Shown here one piece after another: positions 27,801 through 42,800 of a stretch of 64,000 bases of DNA. The notes under the pieces are model-generated. The model was not told where the DNA came from. It worked only from the letters and a program-made list of their open reading frames with translations, and did no database searches. Made by a program: the position numbers and the translations under genes. Position 1 is the first letter of the stretch; every line of letters begins with the position of its first letter. The stretch is taken from positions 2,190,837-2,254,836 of the forward strand of contig PTFA01000035.1 of the NCBI GenBank assembly GCA_003342895.1. Reading direction: 5' to 3'. The DNA is from Casuarius casuarius (lineage: Eukaryota > Chordata > Aves > Casuariiformes > Casuariidae).

Positions 27801-30800
27801 CTCTTTCAGCAAAGGGCTGTGCATGGGCATATGAGCAGGATGTTATGCTGTAAGTCCACATTAAATCTTACATTTCTGAGAGGCATCTATCCTAGTGTAC
27901 TTGCTCCACAGCTCTATTATATGATGGGAGAGAGATCACATACATATATATAACATGATGCAAAGGAAGTAAACAGCTAACAGCTAGAAAGATTGGGTGC
28001 TACTGGAGTAAATGTTCAGAGACTTCTATGAGGAGATGGAATTATATTTTTAAGAGGAATCCCTCCTCCCCCACATACACTGACATGAAAACATGACTAA
28101 AGGTTTATTAGGCTGCCTTCCAAGTAGAAAATTGTTCTGGCAGACAAAATAATTTGTGACACTTGACAAGGTTGCAGATCAAACTTTAAACACTTAAAAC
28201 ACGATCTGGGTAAACTGCCTATATTTCACAGCACTAAGATTCTGGATAAAAAGAAAAAAGTTCTGTGGGAATCAACGAAACCTGGTTTCATTTGGATTTC
28301 TCTCTGACATGTTAGTCTAACTTGCAGCTTTTGCCTCATTAATTTGGGTCCCTCTCTGCTATCTAGCTGCCTGTTTTCAATAACATTTGAGATCTCTTTC
28401 CCCTCCGTCAAATATATTTCAAATGTAGTTACAGCCTCAAGGCAGGTTTCCTAAACAGACTACTCATGTCTTGAAATGTCCTCCAATCAGAAGATGAGGA
28501 TCTTCCGGGATTCCTTCTTGTTAGATATGGTTGCTATCATATGTACAGTTCACTGTTCTATTTTGATCTTGACCCTAAAAACAAAATGAAAAAAACCTCT
28601 TCCAAATCTCAAATACTAACCTTTTCAGAATACTTTCCGCAGTATGTTTTCCTTTTTGTACAGCCTTTGGCCCTCCCACTGGGCAGACAGCAGTAGCTCT
28701 GAAACCATCAAGGTAAGTGGCACTTACCTAATGATAAAAGGAGCAAACAATTACGTGAGATTCAGTACTGACATACTATAAATCTCTCTGACAATCTTTA
28801 TCCATACACTAATCAGAAGTGGAATAACAAGAAGTCATCATCATGATATCAAGAAAACTTATTCGATTATTTAAAATTCAAAATTGTATTGGAGGAAGTT
28901 TCAAATCTCAGAAAAATTCAGAATTGCTTCTCACTGCAATTTTAAAAAATCCTCTTATACATATCTATTTTGGAACACAGGATACATTATGATGTTGAAA
29001 AGCTGTATAAACTATCACATAGAAATAAACTAGAAAAAAGTTTTCCTGGAGCGTTAAAATAAGTGTGGGGGGTGGGGGAGAGGAATGTATATATATTTGT
29101 GTGTGTGCGCGCGCGTGTGTATAGTTTAAAAAGAACACAGCATATGTTGCAAACATTTGAGTAATAAGCATTACACTACACTTCCAATGTTATACCTGTT
29201 TAACAGAGCTCTAACACAATAAAAGTAATGACCATAACACGTGGCCGTAAATGGTAGAGGGGTATCTAAGTTAAGTATGATAAGTATAGTCAAGATAAGG
29301 TTTGTTATCTAACAGGAAGAACAGATGGAAGAATCTGCTAAGATATACAGCATAACTCTCTACGGACAGAAGCATGCTTCCTACAGTAAGTTTTCAAGCA
29401 CTTTATCCAGTCTACTTTTAAATGTCCCACGTAATGGGGTTGCAGCTATTTCTTTTGGAAAGCTATTTTACAAGTAAGGTATTGCTCATTATTTTCCCTC
29501 AAGTTTACCTTGTATCTCGCTATCTTTTACCATTGTTCCCACTAACTCCATTTCAACTTTGATGCAGCAACTACATGATTTTCCTTTATGCTTACTGTAA
29601 AATTACTGAAGGATGTAAACACACCCTTAAAGTATTTCTTGCTTGTAACAATGCCCATTCAGGCACTTTTTAGCCAAGTTGACCATACTAAGCTCATGTC
29701 CTAAAAATGACTTCTAAAATAGAAGTGCTTTGCCAAAACCCATCCATTTGTCACTGACAACCAATTAAACAAAAGTTTCAAAAAATGGAGCTATTTTACA
29801 GGAAGTCTAATTTATGTACATTAGAACATCATTGCACTGTTTCAAATATTAAACATAAGATACAGTCAAAAAAACCTGGAACATATACATTTCCTATGAC
29901 TTACTTGAGATACACACAAAGATTTCTCACTGTTTTACTGCTATGTAAAAGAAAGAATTGCTTTGACAAATAAAAACCACAAGCTCTCATTCTGTTCTTT
30001 TTAGTTTATTCCATTTCATGGTTCATTAGCTGAAAATCTCAACCTGAACAACTACAAGCATGAACAACCAAATACAACTATTTCTACTCGAAATGGTTCA
30101 CTTGATCTCCTATTAACATTGATATTTTCATTATTTCCTTTACAAGAGTATGTAAACATAAGGTCAAGAACAATAACTGCAGGTGGACAATGCTGCTCAA
30201 GACAACAGTTGCTGGAGGTTGCTGAGCAGAAACAAAGTATATTTTGCTCTGAATTGCACACTCAGATCAAGGAAGAGTAAGTATTTCTTGCTTCACACAT
30301 GCACTGCCTTCTGTATTTGCCAATATATAAAATTTCACTATTTAATACAGGAGTAATAAGAAGCACTAGTATAGCTATCATTCTGATTAACGGATTTCAG
30401 TGCTATGTAAAAATGTGTACTCTTCACTCTGTAGGAATTACTGCTAAATTGACTTCTGTCAGGGATACTATCACTGGTTCAAATTTGATTTTTAAAATTA
30501 AACATATTTTAGAAATGTGCTTATAATTTATGTATTTGAAGTTTTTTTTTTAAATTCAAACACAGCTAAAGCTTAATTTCAGATTTGAAAAAACACACTG
30601 AGTCACAGATACAGATCATCTAGATACAGATCAGTCAGAGAAGGGAAATTTGTAATGAGAATTCTTGATCTAATACTTAAAACTGAAAAAATACAGAGGC
30701 CTGACAAGACAACATTGAAGTTGGAGGCTGTCAATCAAAAAAAAAAAAAAAAAAAAACAATGTTTTATTAAATTAGATGAAAGTTTAGAAAAATTCATGG

Positions 30801-33800
30801 TCAGATTATGCTGCTACAGGACTTTTAAATATCAAAGCCCTTTTTCATAAAGCTGATACAAAGGTGATCACCAGAAAAAAAAAAAAGAAGTGAAAAACTT
30901 GATGACTGAGTACATGAGAAAGTGAATTGCGGTATACTGTTCAATGCTAAAAAGACTTTGCCAGTATGCTCCAATTATGAAGCCTTTAGAGAGTTCTCTG
31001 TTTTCTAAACTGAGTTTACAACCTGTCAAAAACAAACTTTCCTTAATGATGATATTTATTTTTGAAATAACAGTTTTTAAAAACTGTGAAACTATCTTAC
31101 ATAAAACTGGTTTTAAAACCATTACAAATACTTAAAAAATGCATTATGAATTAAACTTATGTGTAGGCACACATTTTATCACACAAATAGAAATATAAGC
31201 AGATCTGCACAATCCAGTACTTAGGTTAACTCACTTTTGATATGTCTACACTAAACAGTCAATTTCTGGCCTTAACCTTGCTTCTGTAGAAGTCAGTTTT
31301 GCCATTAGTTTAAGCAGGAAAATGATCCGGCCCTTCCAGCACTTCACCAGAATTGTATTATAATTGAATAACATCGAATAAAACTTCGCACTTTTACCAG
31401 AAGTGCAAGTTTCTTTCAGTAGAATGTTTCAAGAGACTATACAAAAGACTGTCTCATACTTAATTGCTATCTTGACATATCTAGTTACTCAGTACTTAAC
31501 TTTTGAAAACCAGCTGGCAGATACACTTCACAATGAAATACAACAAGATTAGCATGGCAGTATAAAAATGAAAAATATTATATAAATGAGTAGTGGGATG
31601 ACAGACTTTTTTTTTTTTTGAAAATTGTAAAAGAACCATCTCAGCCTTCTCTGGAGACTTCTGGATTAGCCCCTTACACAAATGAACATTATCAATATCG
31701 GGGGTGGCTTCTTTTTTCTTTTTGTTACTCTTGGGGGAAGAAAAAAAAAAATCAAGAAAGATTTTAATGTGGTGGCAGTTTTTGACAGAAAATACTTTCC
31801 TCCAAGATTTTCTCCAAAAATGCCAGATTTTTGAAGTCAAAAATACCTTACACTCTGTAGAAAGAGATAATACCTTATAAAATTTATAATACCTTATAAA
31901 ATTTTGAAGGCGGTGATCCTTTTGCTCCATGAACTTTCACTGCCCCACCTTCAATACCTAAAATGGTTAAAAATCAATGCTTAAACTTCTTCAATATAAC
32001 TTCAAAGACATTCACCTGTGATGCATATCAAACAAATACACTTAAAAACAAATCACTGACAGCTGTACTGCCACACTACACAGTCCTCCATGCCTTAGGA
32101 AGACAGCAAATTGGTGACTAAATTTATGACTTCAACGAGCATTTTAATATAATGCTTGAAATGTTTGTTCATGTACTTAAAATATTTAATACAGAATGTA
32201 ACCTTAGGACTTTGGACCCACTAATTATCTTCCATTTAACAGCCAGTTATTGCAGACACACATAGCATTCAGTTTACTGTAGTTGGCTGGAACGGACTGA
32301 AGTCCTTCACTTGGCACATAAACAGAACAGGAGAAAGACAAGAAACCAGTGAGAGCTTATTTGCTGGTAGCTTGGTAAGTGAAAAGGTAATTTAACTTTT
32401 GTTTCTGTTAGCAACAAGAAAACTAACAGCCTGAACATATGTTCCAGGGCAAATACTGTGGCCTGTGTCAGGTATGTTATGTTAATGCCAGTAAGAAACT
32501 GGAGAAAATGTTCCCATGTCATTAGCTTTGAGCTGGCACTGGTGAAAAAAATCAGTAGGCACAATCCCTTGAAAATTAGCAGTGCAGAATCAGCACCTCA
32601 TTTATGTGTCTATCTAATATAAGCCGAATTATACTGCAGCTCACCTGTAGCTAATGTGTGCTTCAGAGTATTTAGAAAACAATTTCAAGATTTATATAAA
32701 TATTCTGAAGAGATCAAAACACAGAAATTTCTTCAGCACATATTTGAGTAATTCAATGGGACTGGCAGAAATTCTACATGTCACTCAAAAAATAACATTA
32801 TCACTATCTCCACAGGTTGACATAAGGTTAATTGACTCTGTCAATACAGAATAATATCTCTGCAGTCAGAGCAGAGATCTGGAAGAGTTTTATAAGCCAG
32901 GTGATGGAGAAACACTAACAAAACTTCACAAAACAAAATGCATGGCATTCATTGACAAAAAGAAAACAGAAGCACCTCTCAGTTCCAGCATTACAACTAA
33001 TCCAACAGGATAATAAAACCAGCAATGTAAACAGCAAAAACAGATAGCTTGCCCTGATCTAACTGGAGTACGTGTCAAAGCACTTCAAACTAAAAATATT
33101 TAAGAAATCTGCCTATTTTCCATCTGTTACATTTCTAAGAAGACTAACTAAAAGTTCATGTGAAAGTTCATTTTAAGTTCAAACATGTCATACCAGGTCA
33201 TTTGCAAGCTAAAAGTTCATAGGAAGGTTAGGGTTCTCTTCCTCCTCCCCCACTCTTTTTTTTTTTAAAGGACTGGTGGCTAAGAGTAACAAGCTGGCCT
33301 TATTGGACTGTCATTTGATTATGTTGCGTGAACAGAAGTTTTACTGTACAGTTTCATGCTACTTTTATTACTGAAGCAAATTATTTCTGATGTTATGGAG
33401 TTTGGAATATTATCACAGTAAGTTTTTAATTTGATATTTCAATTGCTCTAGGTTTTATAAGTTCACTCACCATACTGTCAAGGGTAAGTGCCATTAAAAT
33501 AAAAACCCTATATAATACACATGCAATAAAAATAAACATCAAATTACTGTAGCTAAACACTTTATCAAGCTTTTTTCTTTTTTCACAACAAAAAAGCTAC
33601 AAATCTTAAAAGCCAACCCCCCCCCCCACACACACACTTAAAGTCTAAATCTAGAGTGAATCTTATATCCATCCTTAGTCTGTTAATATGGCTGTTCATA
33701 GTTTTGATGATGACAAATGGACCTTTTCCTAACAGAAGTTCTCCAGTGGATAACCTGTACCTAAGCAAGCTCCTACAATTTAAGATGACCCATTAAACAT

Positions 33801-36800
33801 CTAGGAAAAAGTCATTATCAAGTAATGCTTTGAAAGGTATAGCTGTCTACTGCCACTAACATTTCAAGTGCCACGTGAGAGAACATCTACCAAAAAATAC
33901 AAGCCTTCTAAATTAAAGAAGCTAGGCCCCAGTTGCAAAAGATACCAAAATCTCATAGTAGAGCTGTCTCAGTGTTGCTCAAACACAATACATAGTTTAA
34001 AGACTTGCCAGGTATAAGGCATGCATTAAAGTAGCAATGATCAAAAAGGATCAAAATGATCAAAAGCAAAAATGATCAAAGATTTACATTAGTCAACAAA
34101 CAAGATAAATAAGATTACAGTTAAAGTTTCCAAAGAAATTTCCAACAAAATTCCTTGGGAAAAAAAAATGAGTTTATCACACTGTTATGCTCTGAAGAAC
34201 AGATTTAACATGAAATACGTAAAGAAAAAAAAAGAAAACTAAAGTAACTGCTTTAGTTTGATAATCCAGTTCACTGACCTAGATCTCTTAACATGTTATA
34301 GGACTAACCTGGAATTTCAGTGATGGAAACTTCAGAAAAGTCGCATGTAACATCTGGTAAGAGATAACGCTGAGGGTTGCCCACTTCGTACACCAATTGT
34401 TCGGCCACAGTGCCAAAAGAGATTAGCCCCCCCGTGTCCGGTGGTTTGGAAATAGTTAGGTCTCCTTCAGAAGAACATTCCACAATGGGAAAGCCTATGT
34501 TATGCCTGGAATATTAAAAACATAAAAACAAAAACTTATAAATACAAAAGGAGAGGGGAAAGAAAAATGATTAACAGCATATCAGAATTTCACAGTAATG
34601 ACTGACTAAATAAAACTGATCATTAAGTAAGAACACATCTGACTGCTTCTGTAGAAACATGCACAAGAAAAAGCACTGAATAAACTGCTAACCAAGAAAA
34701 CAAGAGGATGCATTTTATTGCCTGGCAAACGAGTGCAGATATAACATCAAACATCAACAGTAAATGGATGGGAGAGGAGAAAGGAATGGAGCAGAAACCA
34801 CAAATTAGGACACTAACAGAAACCACAAAAGGAGGAGAGGCTGAATTAGAGGAACTACAACTGAGGAGGTAAATTCAGAAGAAAAGCATGATTGCTAGTT
34901 CTGGACAGAGAAAAGACTGAGAAAAAAAGTTTGACTAGGATGACACTACTCAGTTTGGCTATAGCAGCAGACACAGAATGAAGGTGACAGACAGGTACAT
35001 GCATCCTAGAATATGGATTTGTAAGAAAGTCAAGCAGTAAAAACAGTCTGTGCTGGAGATCTCAGAAACGAAGAGAACTAGGAAACAGGAATAATCACAA
35101 CTATTAAGGACAATTTTGCATGTTTGTGATAAATTTTCTACACAAAAAAATCATAATAAGTAAACAGGAAGATAGATGAAATTAAGATCTCTAGACCAGA
35201 ACAACAGTAAAACACAGAAAAAAAAATCAGGCACAGCAAAGAGGAAACAAACAAACAAATGGTAAAACAGCAAATTACAGCAGTCTTCATAAATGAAAAT
35301 ATTTCCCCTCCCCACATTCTCACGAGATTAAAATACGGAAAGTCATCAGTAGCTCATAGTACATAGGTACACCACCTCCGTTACAGTAGCAAGACAGAAT
35401 TTTCAGCGTTATGTAGAAGAGCTCTAAATAGTTGCTTTCCAGGTTAAAAGGCTTTTCTTTCATTTCCAGAGAATTTCTTTCAGCAAATGTAATGATTAAA
35501 AAAAGAAAGGCACCTGAAAATTAAAGCAAAGTTTCAATATTCTCTTAAAGAGGCTGCCTGGCTCACTCCTGTCTCACAAGAAGTTGGAGATTTGTCCAAA
35601 TAAAATTTCCCAGAGACATAAAAAGAGTAGCTGATAGAAAATGGGGAGCTAAGCAGATACAGGTCCTCAAAAAATCTAAACTGTTCTAAAAAGGACCTGA
35701 TAACAAAAGGTGCTGAAGATCACTATCCCCATTAAAGTCAATGACCTTCAGGTCCTTTGTACATCACTTAAGATCAGCTGATCCCTGAAATTAATTATCT
35801 TTGGGTGCTAGTAAGAACACGTGCTCAACATACAACCAAACTGGTTATTAGCAAAGGTTAGATGAACATAGTTTGGACAACATAAATCCACAAAGTTTTA
35901 AAGGAAGTAAGTAAAGAAACCAGTGAACTCTTATAATTGACATTTGTAAAAGTTCATGGGAGTTTGGACAGATTCCTTAACACGGGAAAGCTTCAAACAT
36001 AACTCCATTATTTAAAAAAAAGGATTAAGAAACAAGCTCTGTTACTAGAGATCAGCAACTTTAACACTGATTGTATACAAAACTTGGAAACTGTGGTAGC
36101 TGGGGAACACCTAGAAAAGCCCATCATGAATCACAAAAGATCATAATTCATTAGCCTGGTGTTTGAAACACAAAACAGATAAGGGGGAAAAAATCTGTGA
36201 ATACAAAGAAAAAAAAGATCTGTAAAAAAGATCTGTGAGGACAAAGTGATTCTAGACTTTTTTGAGGGGAAGAGGAGGGAGAAAAGATGCTGATAACAAG
36301 TATGTAAACTCGTCATTTTAAAATGTGACATGAAAGAAAGCAATACCCTCTAAAAACCCTCTCAATTCTCAGCTTCAAATATCACTGTAAGTTAATAAAC
36401 ATATGTAATTATTGCAATTTTACAGAGGAGACAGATACAGGAAGGAAGGTGATTCACCCAGCGTTACACAGCAAGATCAGTGACTGAACAACGCTAGAAT
36501 TAAGGTGCTTTTAACCTCTTAGTGACACGCTTGTATTCTTTGACCCTACCTCCCATCTTTTCTTCAGGCAATAACATTGGGTGCCTTGCTAGAAGGCTGA
36601 GCACAGCTTATTTGAATCACTTACCCAAAACTAAGATAACTTCTACCAAGACAGATTACTCAGTGCAATCTAGGCAGTGCAGCCACAATGCAAGGCAGTA
36701 GGGAGAACAGGTATCTTTGTTGTAACCCACCTTAACCTAAATCATTGACCCATGCAACTCTTAAGACACACATTGGCACACCTAGTCCCCAGTGATCTTT

Positions 36801-39800
36801 GTTTTGAAAGAAGAGGAAAACAGTAGATACTTAACTTTCTACTCTGAACCACTGAGTTCACTAGAGCTCGCCAGAAAAACCCCCAAAACAACTCCCTCCA
36901 AAAAACAGAATTTGAAAAATTTTAACATAGATTAAACTTCAATTTAACCAATGTCCACTCTCAAAAGATTCGGACCATTAAAAAAGAAAACATGAAAACA
37001 AGACAAGAATACACTGAGGCAAAGATAGAACTGTATCCCTAAAGTGTTTGAAATCTGGCTTAGGTCACTACAAGTGGACCAACCATGGAAGACAACAGAA
37101 AAACAATACAAATAACACTATCATTCAAGTAATTTGGTATGTGAAAGGAAAGCACAATTCTGATTTTCCTGATATCTTAGGGCCCTCCATGGGATCCTTC
37201 TGGTGGAATTTTTCACGTCGCCACAGCAGTGGGGAGGAGACCAAATAGGGACAGCATTTCCAAGAACAACAGCTTCTAGAGCTGAGATGCTATTTGCTAT
37301 ATAAAAATGCTATTCAATTCTTATCACTGGCAGCAAAGTGTTGACCCATAGCTTAGAATAAAATAGCATGAAGGAGAGAGGACAGTCTGACAAGAAAGCA
37401 AGAGGGTAAAAATAAAAGTGGCAATCTTCCTAAGAAAAGCAGGCTGATACAGGAAGCTAGGATGAAAATTCAAAGGTCTGAACTGAGGCAGAGAAACTAA
37501 ACCTCTGAATTTTTCCTGTCTCCACCTTTCTATATCAAATAGACATTCTACCGAGATGCAGAAACCAGTAAGTGACTCAAGAAAGAGCAAGCAGGATTTA
37601 TCTGTTCAGGACTAAACAGAAAATTAAGACTCTAAACCACATCCTCTCCTGAAACATTTTTTGTACAGCCTAGGACAGAATCTACACTCCTGCTCCATAG
37701 CAAGAAATGAAAACCAGACTAAAATACTTCCTTCTTCTTAGCTTTTTAGGTAACACAAGGCGGCACTGAGAATTTTGGTCAAGGATGACACTATATTGGG
37801 TAAGCTTTGGGTGTCTGAGAAATTTTAGCTACATTTAAACCAATCTGAAATTCAAGACCCAAAAGGTGAAGGAAAAGGACAATGTAATCACAGTGACTTA
37901 TTCTTTGGTAATCTCCCAAATCATTATTCTCAATGACTGTTGAAGAAGTGAGGGCATCGAGGAAGACATTTTGTCTTCCTCCAAGATGAGCACAAGGGAT
38001 GTTTCCTTCTCAATATTCAACATCACCCAGAGAAACTTTCCCAAGTGCTCAATCAGTTGCAGAAGATAATGTGTTCTACTAGGCCATGTCAGCTCTGAAA
38101 GCTTCCTTTTTCTCCAAGCCACCAAATCTCGGCTGTTCCTGGTGAAGGGAGTTTCTGTTCAGTCTCAATACAGGTGTGGACCTGGCTCACTTTTCTTCCC
38201 TGCTCAGTGCTAGTTTCACTGTGCCCCCCTTGAGCTTCTTTTCCTTTATCTTCCCTTCAGGAAGCCCAAATCATGAACTCAGATCATCTAAAGAAAAAAG
38301 AAAAACTAAACCAGTGAAGAACCATTAGGATTTTACAATAATTTTTTTTTTTAACGTTACGAAACCTCTTAAAAAGCTCCAGATCTCCCACTTCCAGTTA
38401 CGAGTCTTCTGGAGTGTTTCTCTGGTGAAGTTTGACTGACATGGACAGGACTGAATAGTCAAGAGTGAGATTAACTGTTGTTGTTGCATAAAAAAAATAT
38501 GAAGCACTCTTAATGAAATACATGGATTAAGAATACTTTCATTCAAAATTACAGTACCTAAAAGTTAATTTATCTTATCCATATACACCCACATAAAATG
38601 AAGTACCAGTATGACAGCCTGACTCAAAACAACTCAGCAACAATCTCCATTCTAACTACACATGGCGAGTCCAGTCCCACAACACAACAAAAAACCATAA
38701 GTACTTCCAGCACTCATAGATGGGCATTAACCTAGACATTTATATCATACAAATACTAAATTAATGCAAATAAACTGAGCAAGAAGCCCCTAGATTCTAT
38801 CAATATTGTAACAAGATCTCTTTGGGAAAATATCCTGTACTACCTCATAACAGACACCAATAATAAGTTACATTTTAATGTGTCTTCTTAATATATAAAA
38901 AAAATGTACTGTGTATATTGCCATAAGACATTACTTAAAATTAAATTTCAACTTGGAAGCACACTGGGCTAAGTTACCCCTAAGGCATGAGGTGCAACAA
39001 ATGAGAGATCATCAGGAATATTCTTTGCTGTTGCTGTTTTCCAACGATTCAGTCAAATGACAGCTCCTTAAATCTGGAGTTAGAGCTCACCAGCAGGAAT
39101 AGCTACCTGGATAAGATATTCTAGTGCATGACCACATGTACTACAATTACATCCTCACTTTGATCAGCATTTCCACTAAAAGAAATAACTCTGTCTCTGA
39201 TTTACTAGCAGGTTTTGCTGAACAATTACAGACCACATGTAATCTGCTCTGTAACGTGCCAACATAAACCGACATAACCCACGGCCAAGTTGTAATCTTG
39301 TACAACACAGCAAGGGAATTAAACCACAAAACTGAACTTGCACTTCGCCAGTGGTCAACTGCAGTCATGGTAGCCAAAGGGCATGCTTTAGTAATAAAAG
39401 GACTGCATAAATTTAATGATAAAAATCTCCTACCAGGATAGGGCAATATTGAGAAGGGGAAAAAAAAAAAAAAAGAAAGAAAAAGATTGATTCCAATTAA
39501 ATTATATGACTATGCAATTAATAAAAAACAATATTAGAAATAAAAATATGGAAGTACTATTAGAAGCATTTTGAGCTGTTCTTTTAACATGGAGCTGAAA
39601 TACAGAAGAAATACTGCAAATCAGGTTTGTGAAAGGAGATGTTAACTACCACTGCTTTATCCAACAAGTCTGTTTCAGGCTGCGTGTTTGGTATTTAATA
39701 ATCAAGTTATATGGGTTAATTAACCAGAGACCTGAATAAATCCAGGCTAAGATTAATCCTCAAAAAAACCAAAAAACCTCTCATTTCCCCTCCCTTCCAA

Positions 39801-42800
39801 ATCAGGGTTAACTGAGGAGTTAACGGTGAAAGCAGGCCCTCACTGACTGCAGCACAGGGGTAGCAAAGTTCAAAACTGGTTTTGCTGCTGAAGCCAACTT
39901 CTTATACCTGCAGTTACTGTCCTACTCTAATAGGAACTAGGACTCTGAAATTGAACCTCATGTCAGTTCTCCATCCTGACAAACATTTACTCTTAGATCA
40001 ATTTTCTCTGTGTAAAATGCTGCAGTTTTGGCACTGAGAAATGTTATCACCCAGGACATTCCCATGAGCTGTACCATGAATTGTCCAAGAGAATTCTTGA
40101 TCTGCTCTTAGACAATGCACTATTTTGTCTTTGGAGAGCTGTAAAGACATCCTTCCCTCTTGCTGTGTTGCACATCTTAAATCATTTGCATTACAAAAGT
40201 AATAACGATTATGATCAATATTGGATCCTGATAGGCTCAGGGGAAAAAGAAAGTTTGAGACAAAAATGGATCTTTCTTCCCTCATTTCCTGCAAGTACCA
40301 AAACCCTGAAGTAACTAACTCCGGCCACTTACTGGGAAACTGAACTGATTATTGGCAACATAAGAGAAGATGGTGTAGCACATATACTTGCAGGGGAAGA
40401 TGCTACAAGACCCCTCCCATCCCCCCCAAAAAGAAATGCATATACCATGGCACAAGCAGGCTATGGTATGAACTTTTAGCTTTATAGCTAATACAGTTTC
40501 TTGGGATATGACTCGATCGATGTCAGGCTGAATAGAGCTCAGAGCCAAGTTTCTCAACTCCCTGGACAAGTATTTTAGCCACAAAGCTATTAGGCAAAAG
40601 CAGGAACTGCTACCACATCTAGCTTTGTTTTTTTAACCAATTCAAAACTGCTAGCATGTCTCAGGCGAGGTCAGCACATACTTATGGGTAAGGCATCGCT
40701 TGATATACAGGTACCCATCATGTTCCTAAGCTCTGCTGCATTTGAGATTTAGGTAGAATTTAGCTATCTCATCATCTGCCTCCTCTGACTAGAGCCTTTC
40801 AGAGTAGGGACAGTACATAAACTCTAAATGCCTAGATAATTTTCAGGCCAACCAGACAGGCCATCTAGTGAGTCCAGCTGCCTGGAAATAGATGGTGCTA
40901 CAAAGAAAAGGCATTCCACATTGCTGATCGGGACTTGCACGCTGGATTCTGTTCAAGTCCCAAATTAAGCAATCTGAATCCAGCCCTTAGAGACTACAAC
41001 TATTGACTTACCCTTTTGGTCATCCCAGGCCAGATGATTATGCAGTCTCAACCATTGTACACTCTTGGCTTAGGGCAAAATGTCAGTGTTTATCATCTCC
41101 TCAAAATGATTACTACTGATCAGCATTAGTTTATTCTCTCCTGCATTTCAAAACAAAACAAAATGCTAGTCACCCACTGGCACTAAATAATAAGAGACAG
41201 CAATGTCCAGGGTTAAACGAGAATGAAATTCAGAGCTGCACATTATCAATATACTTTTGGCATCACAGTGCATTTTGACTCAGCGTGTGAATTCCCTACT
41301 GACTGCTGTGCCTAGACATTAAATAGGGAGCGGTGATGCATCAAGAAAATCAGTAAAAATATTAATTGCCTCTTTTATACATCTGCTAGAATACATTACT
41401 GGACAAATAACAGAAAAGGAATGCATGTCTTTTGATAACATTATTTACTTAAAATGACTAAGTATATTTAGTAGTCTTCTGTAAACTGTGAATTAACAGT
41501 TTATTGCATCTCCTCTGCTAAACATCAGAGAATTCACAGAAAGGATGACTTCAGGAACCTTTCTCTCACTGGAGAATTAAATAATGTCCATCCTCTCTAC
41601 CTGTCTGCCTGTTATCATGAAAACTGGTAAAAACTTCACAGCTTCAAGACTCCTGCCTCTGAGTTAAGTACACTGAAGCACATCAGCAATACATCCAGCA
41701 ATACAATCCAGCACAATTAGAGAAGTCCTAGTGCATTAAGACACCAGACTACAATCAATTAACTCGCGCTTCTAACAGCTAAAATAATTTGGAGAGCCAT
41801 GAGTCAGAAGATATACTTTACTCATTCTATATTAAAACCTACTTTGCTGAGACAATGAAGAAAAAGGAAGAGTAGCTTAGGTTTTAAGAGCTAACCTTTC
41901 AATCACCACAATAAAGTCTGAGGAACATTCATGAGGGTAAACTAAAACACCCTTTTGCAGTTGCATCCAGTTTACAAAAGTGGTCTGCATCAAATACTTC
42001 AAAAAAATTCAAAATACTATGTTGGAAGAATGTAGTGGGCCCCATCCAGTGCCTCAGTACTCAGAGACACAATAATATAGATTTATCCATAACTTATGGA
42101 TTTTTGTTTATGCTTAAACATTAGACAGATACGGCTTGTAGCTCTAAAACTTGATCTATAATTTCTTGCTTTATTTTTGTCTACGAGTTAGAAAAACCCA
42201 TGCTCATCAAGCCTGCTTAGCAGTACACTTTTACCTTTTTCAGCAGTCAAGGACAGAACAGCGAAGTGGACTGTCTATTCTCAGGAAGAAAAAACAAAAA
42301 AAGGCACAGACACTGCAATAACCTGAGTCTCACCATAACCAAAGCACATTCCATAATTAAGTGAATGCGTGAGCATGCGAGGGTAAGCGAGCACGAGATT
42401 GCCCTCTAGTGTCTGGTTGCCAGAAGTAGTAGCATAAACAGTGTTAAAGGTATCCTTAAACTCTAGCAGTAAAGGCCCAGTAAATGTTTGTGGAGCTGAA
42501 CGATAAGGACCTTTGGCTGCATTAATACATTCATGGTGCTGAGAAATTCACATACAAGAGGCACTTTAATGACAAGACAGGGATTTGATTTGGCTTCTTT
42601 CTCCCACATTTACTGACTCTGCTGGGTTGGTTTGGACATAATTTTGCATACCACAGACACTATGATTTACTGAGATTTAAATTATACAGGCTTACTTTCA
42701 AGAGACTGATAAAAATGTAGCTCTTTCTAAACTAAGCAAAAATCATTAACAGACTGTAGTCAAGTATCTTCTTTGAGAATTCCATTGATCTACTGGCAAT

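Larger units (their letters stand above)
28728..31892 (-). other. Intron 9
   Basis: 3.2 kb holding the Z-DNA-type tract, the possible CR1-like fragment, an A-run near 30,737 and the duplicated exon 9 donor at its start. Confidence 0.88.
31958..34308 (-). other. Intron 8
   Basis: 2.35 kb with the nuclear-receptor half-site cluster, the C11/CA tract and the GATCAAA repeats, making it the most motif-dense of the introns. Confidence 0.88.

Noticed and set aside
31496..31930. 144-codon minus-strand open frame
   Set aside because: It overlaps exon 9 but in a different frame; the AtuA motif is in the other frame, so this one is a shadow plus intron.
39714..39725. GGTTAATTAACC palindrome as an HNF1 site
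   Set aside because: The half-sites overlap and lack the spacing of the HNF1 consensus.
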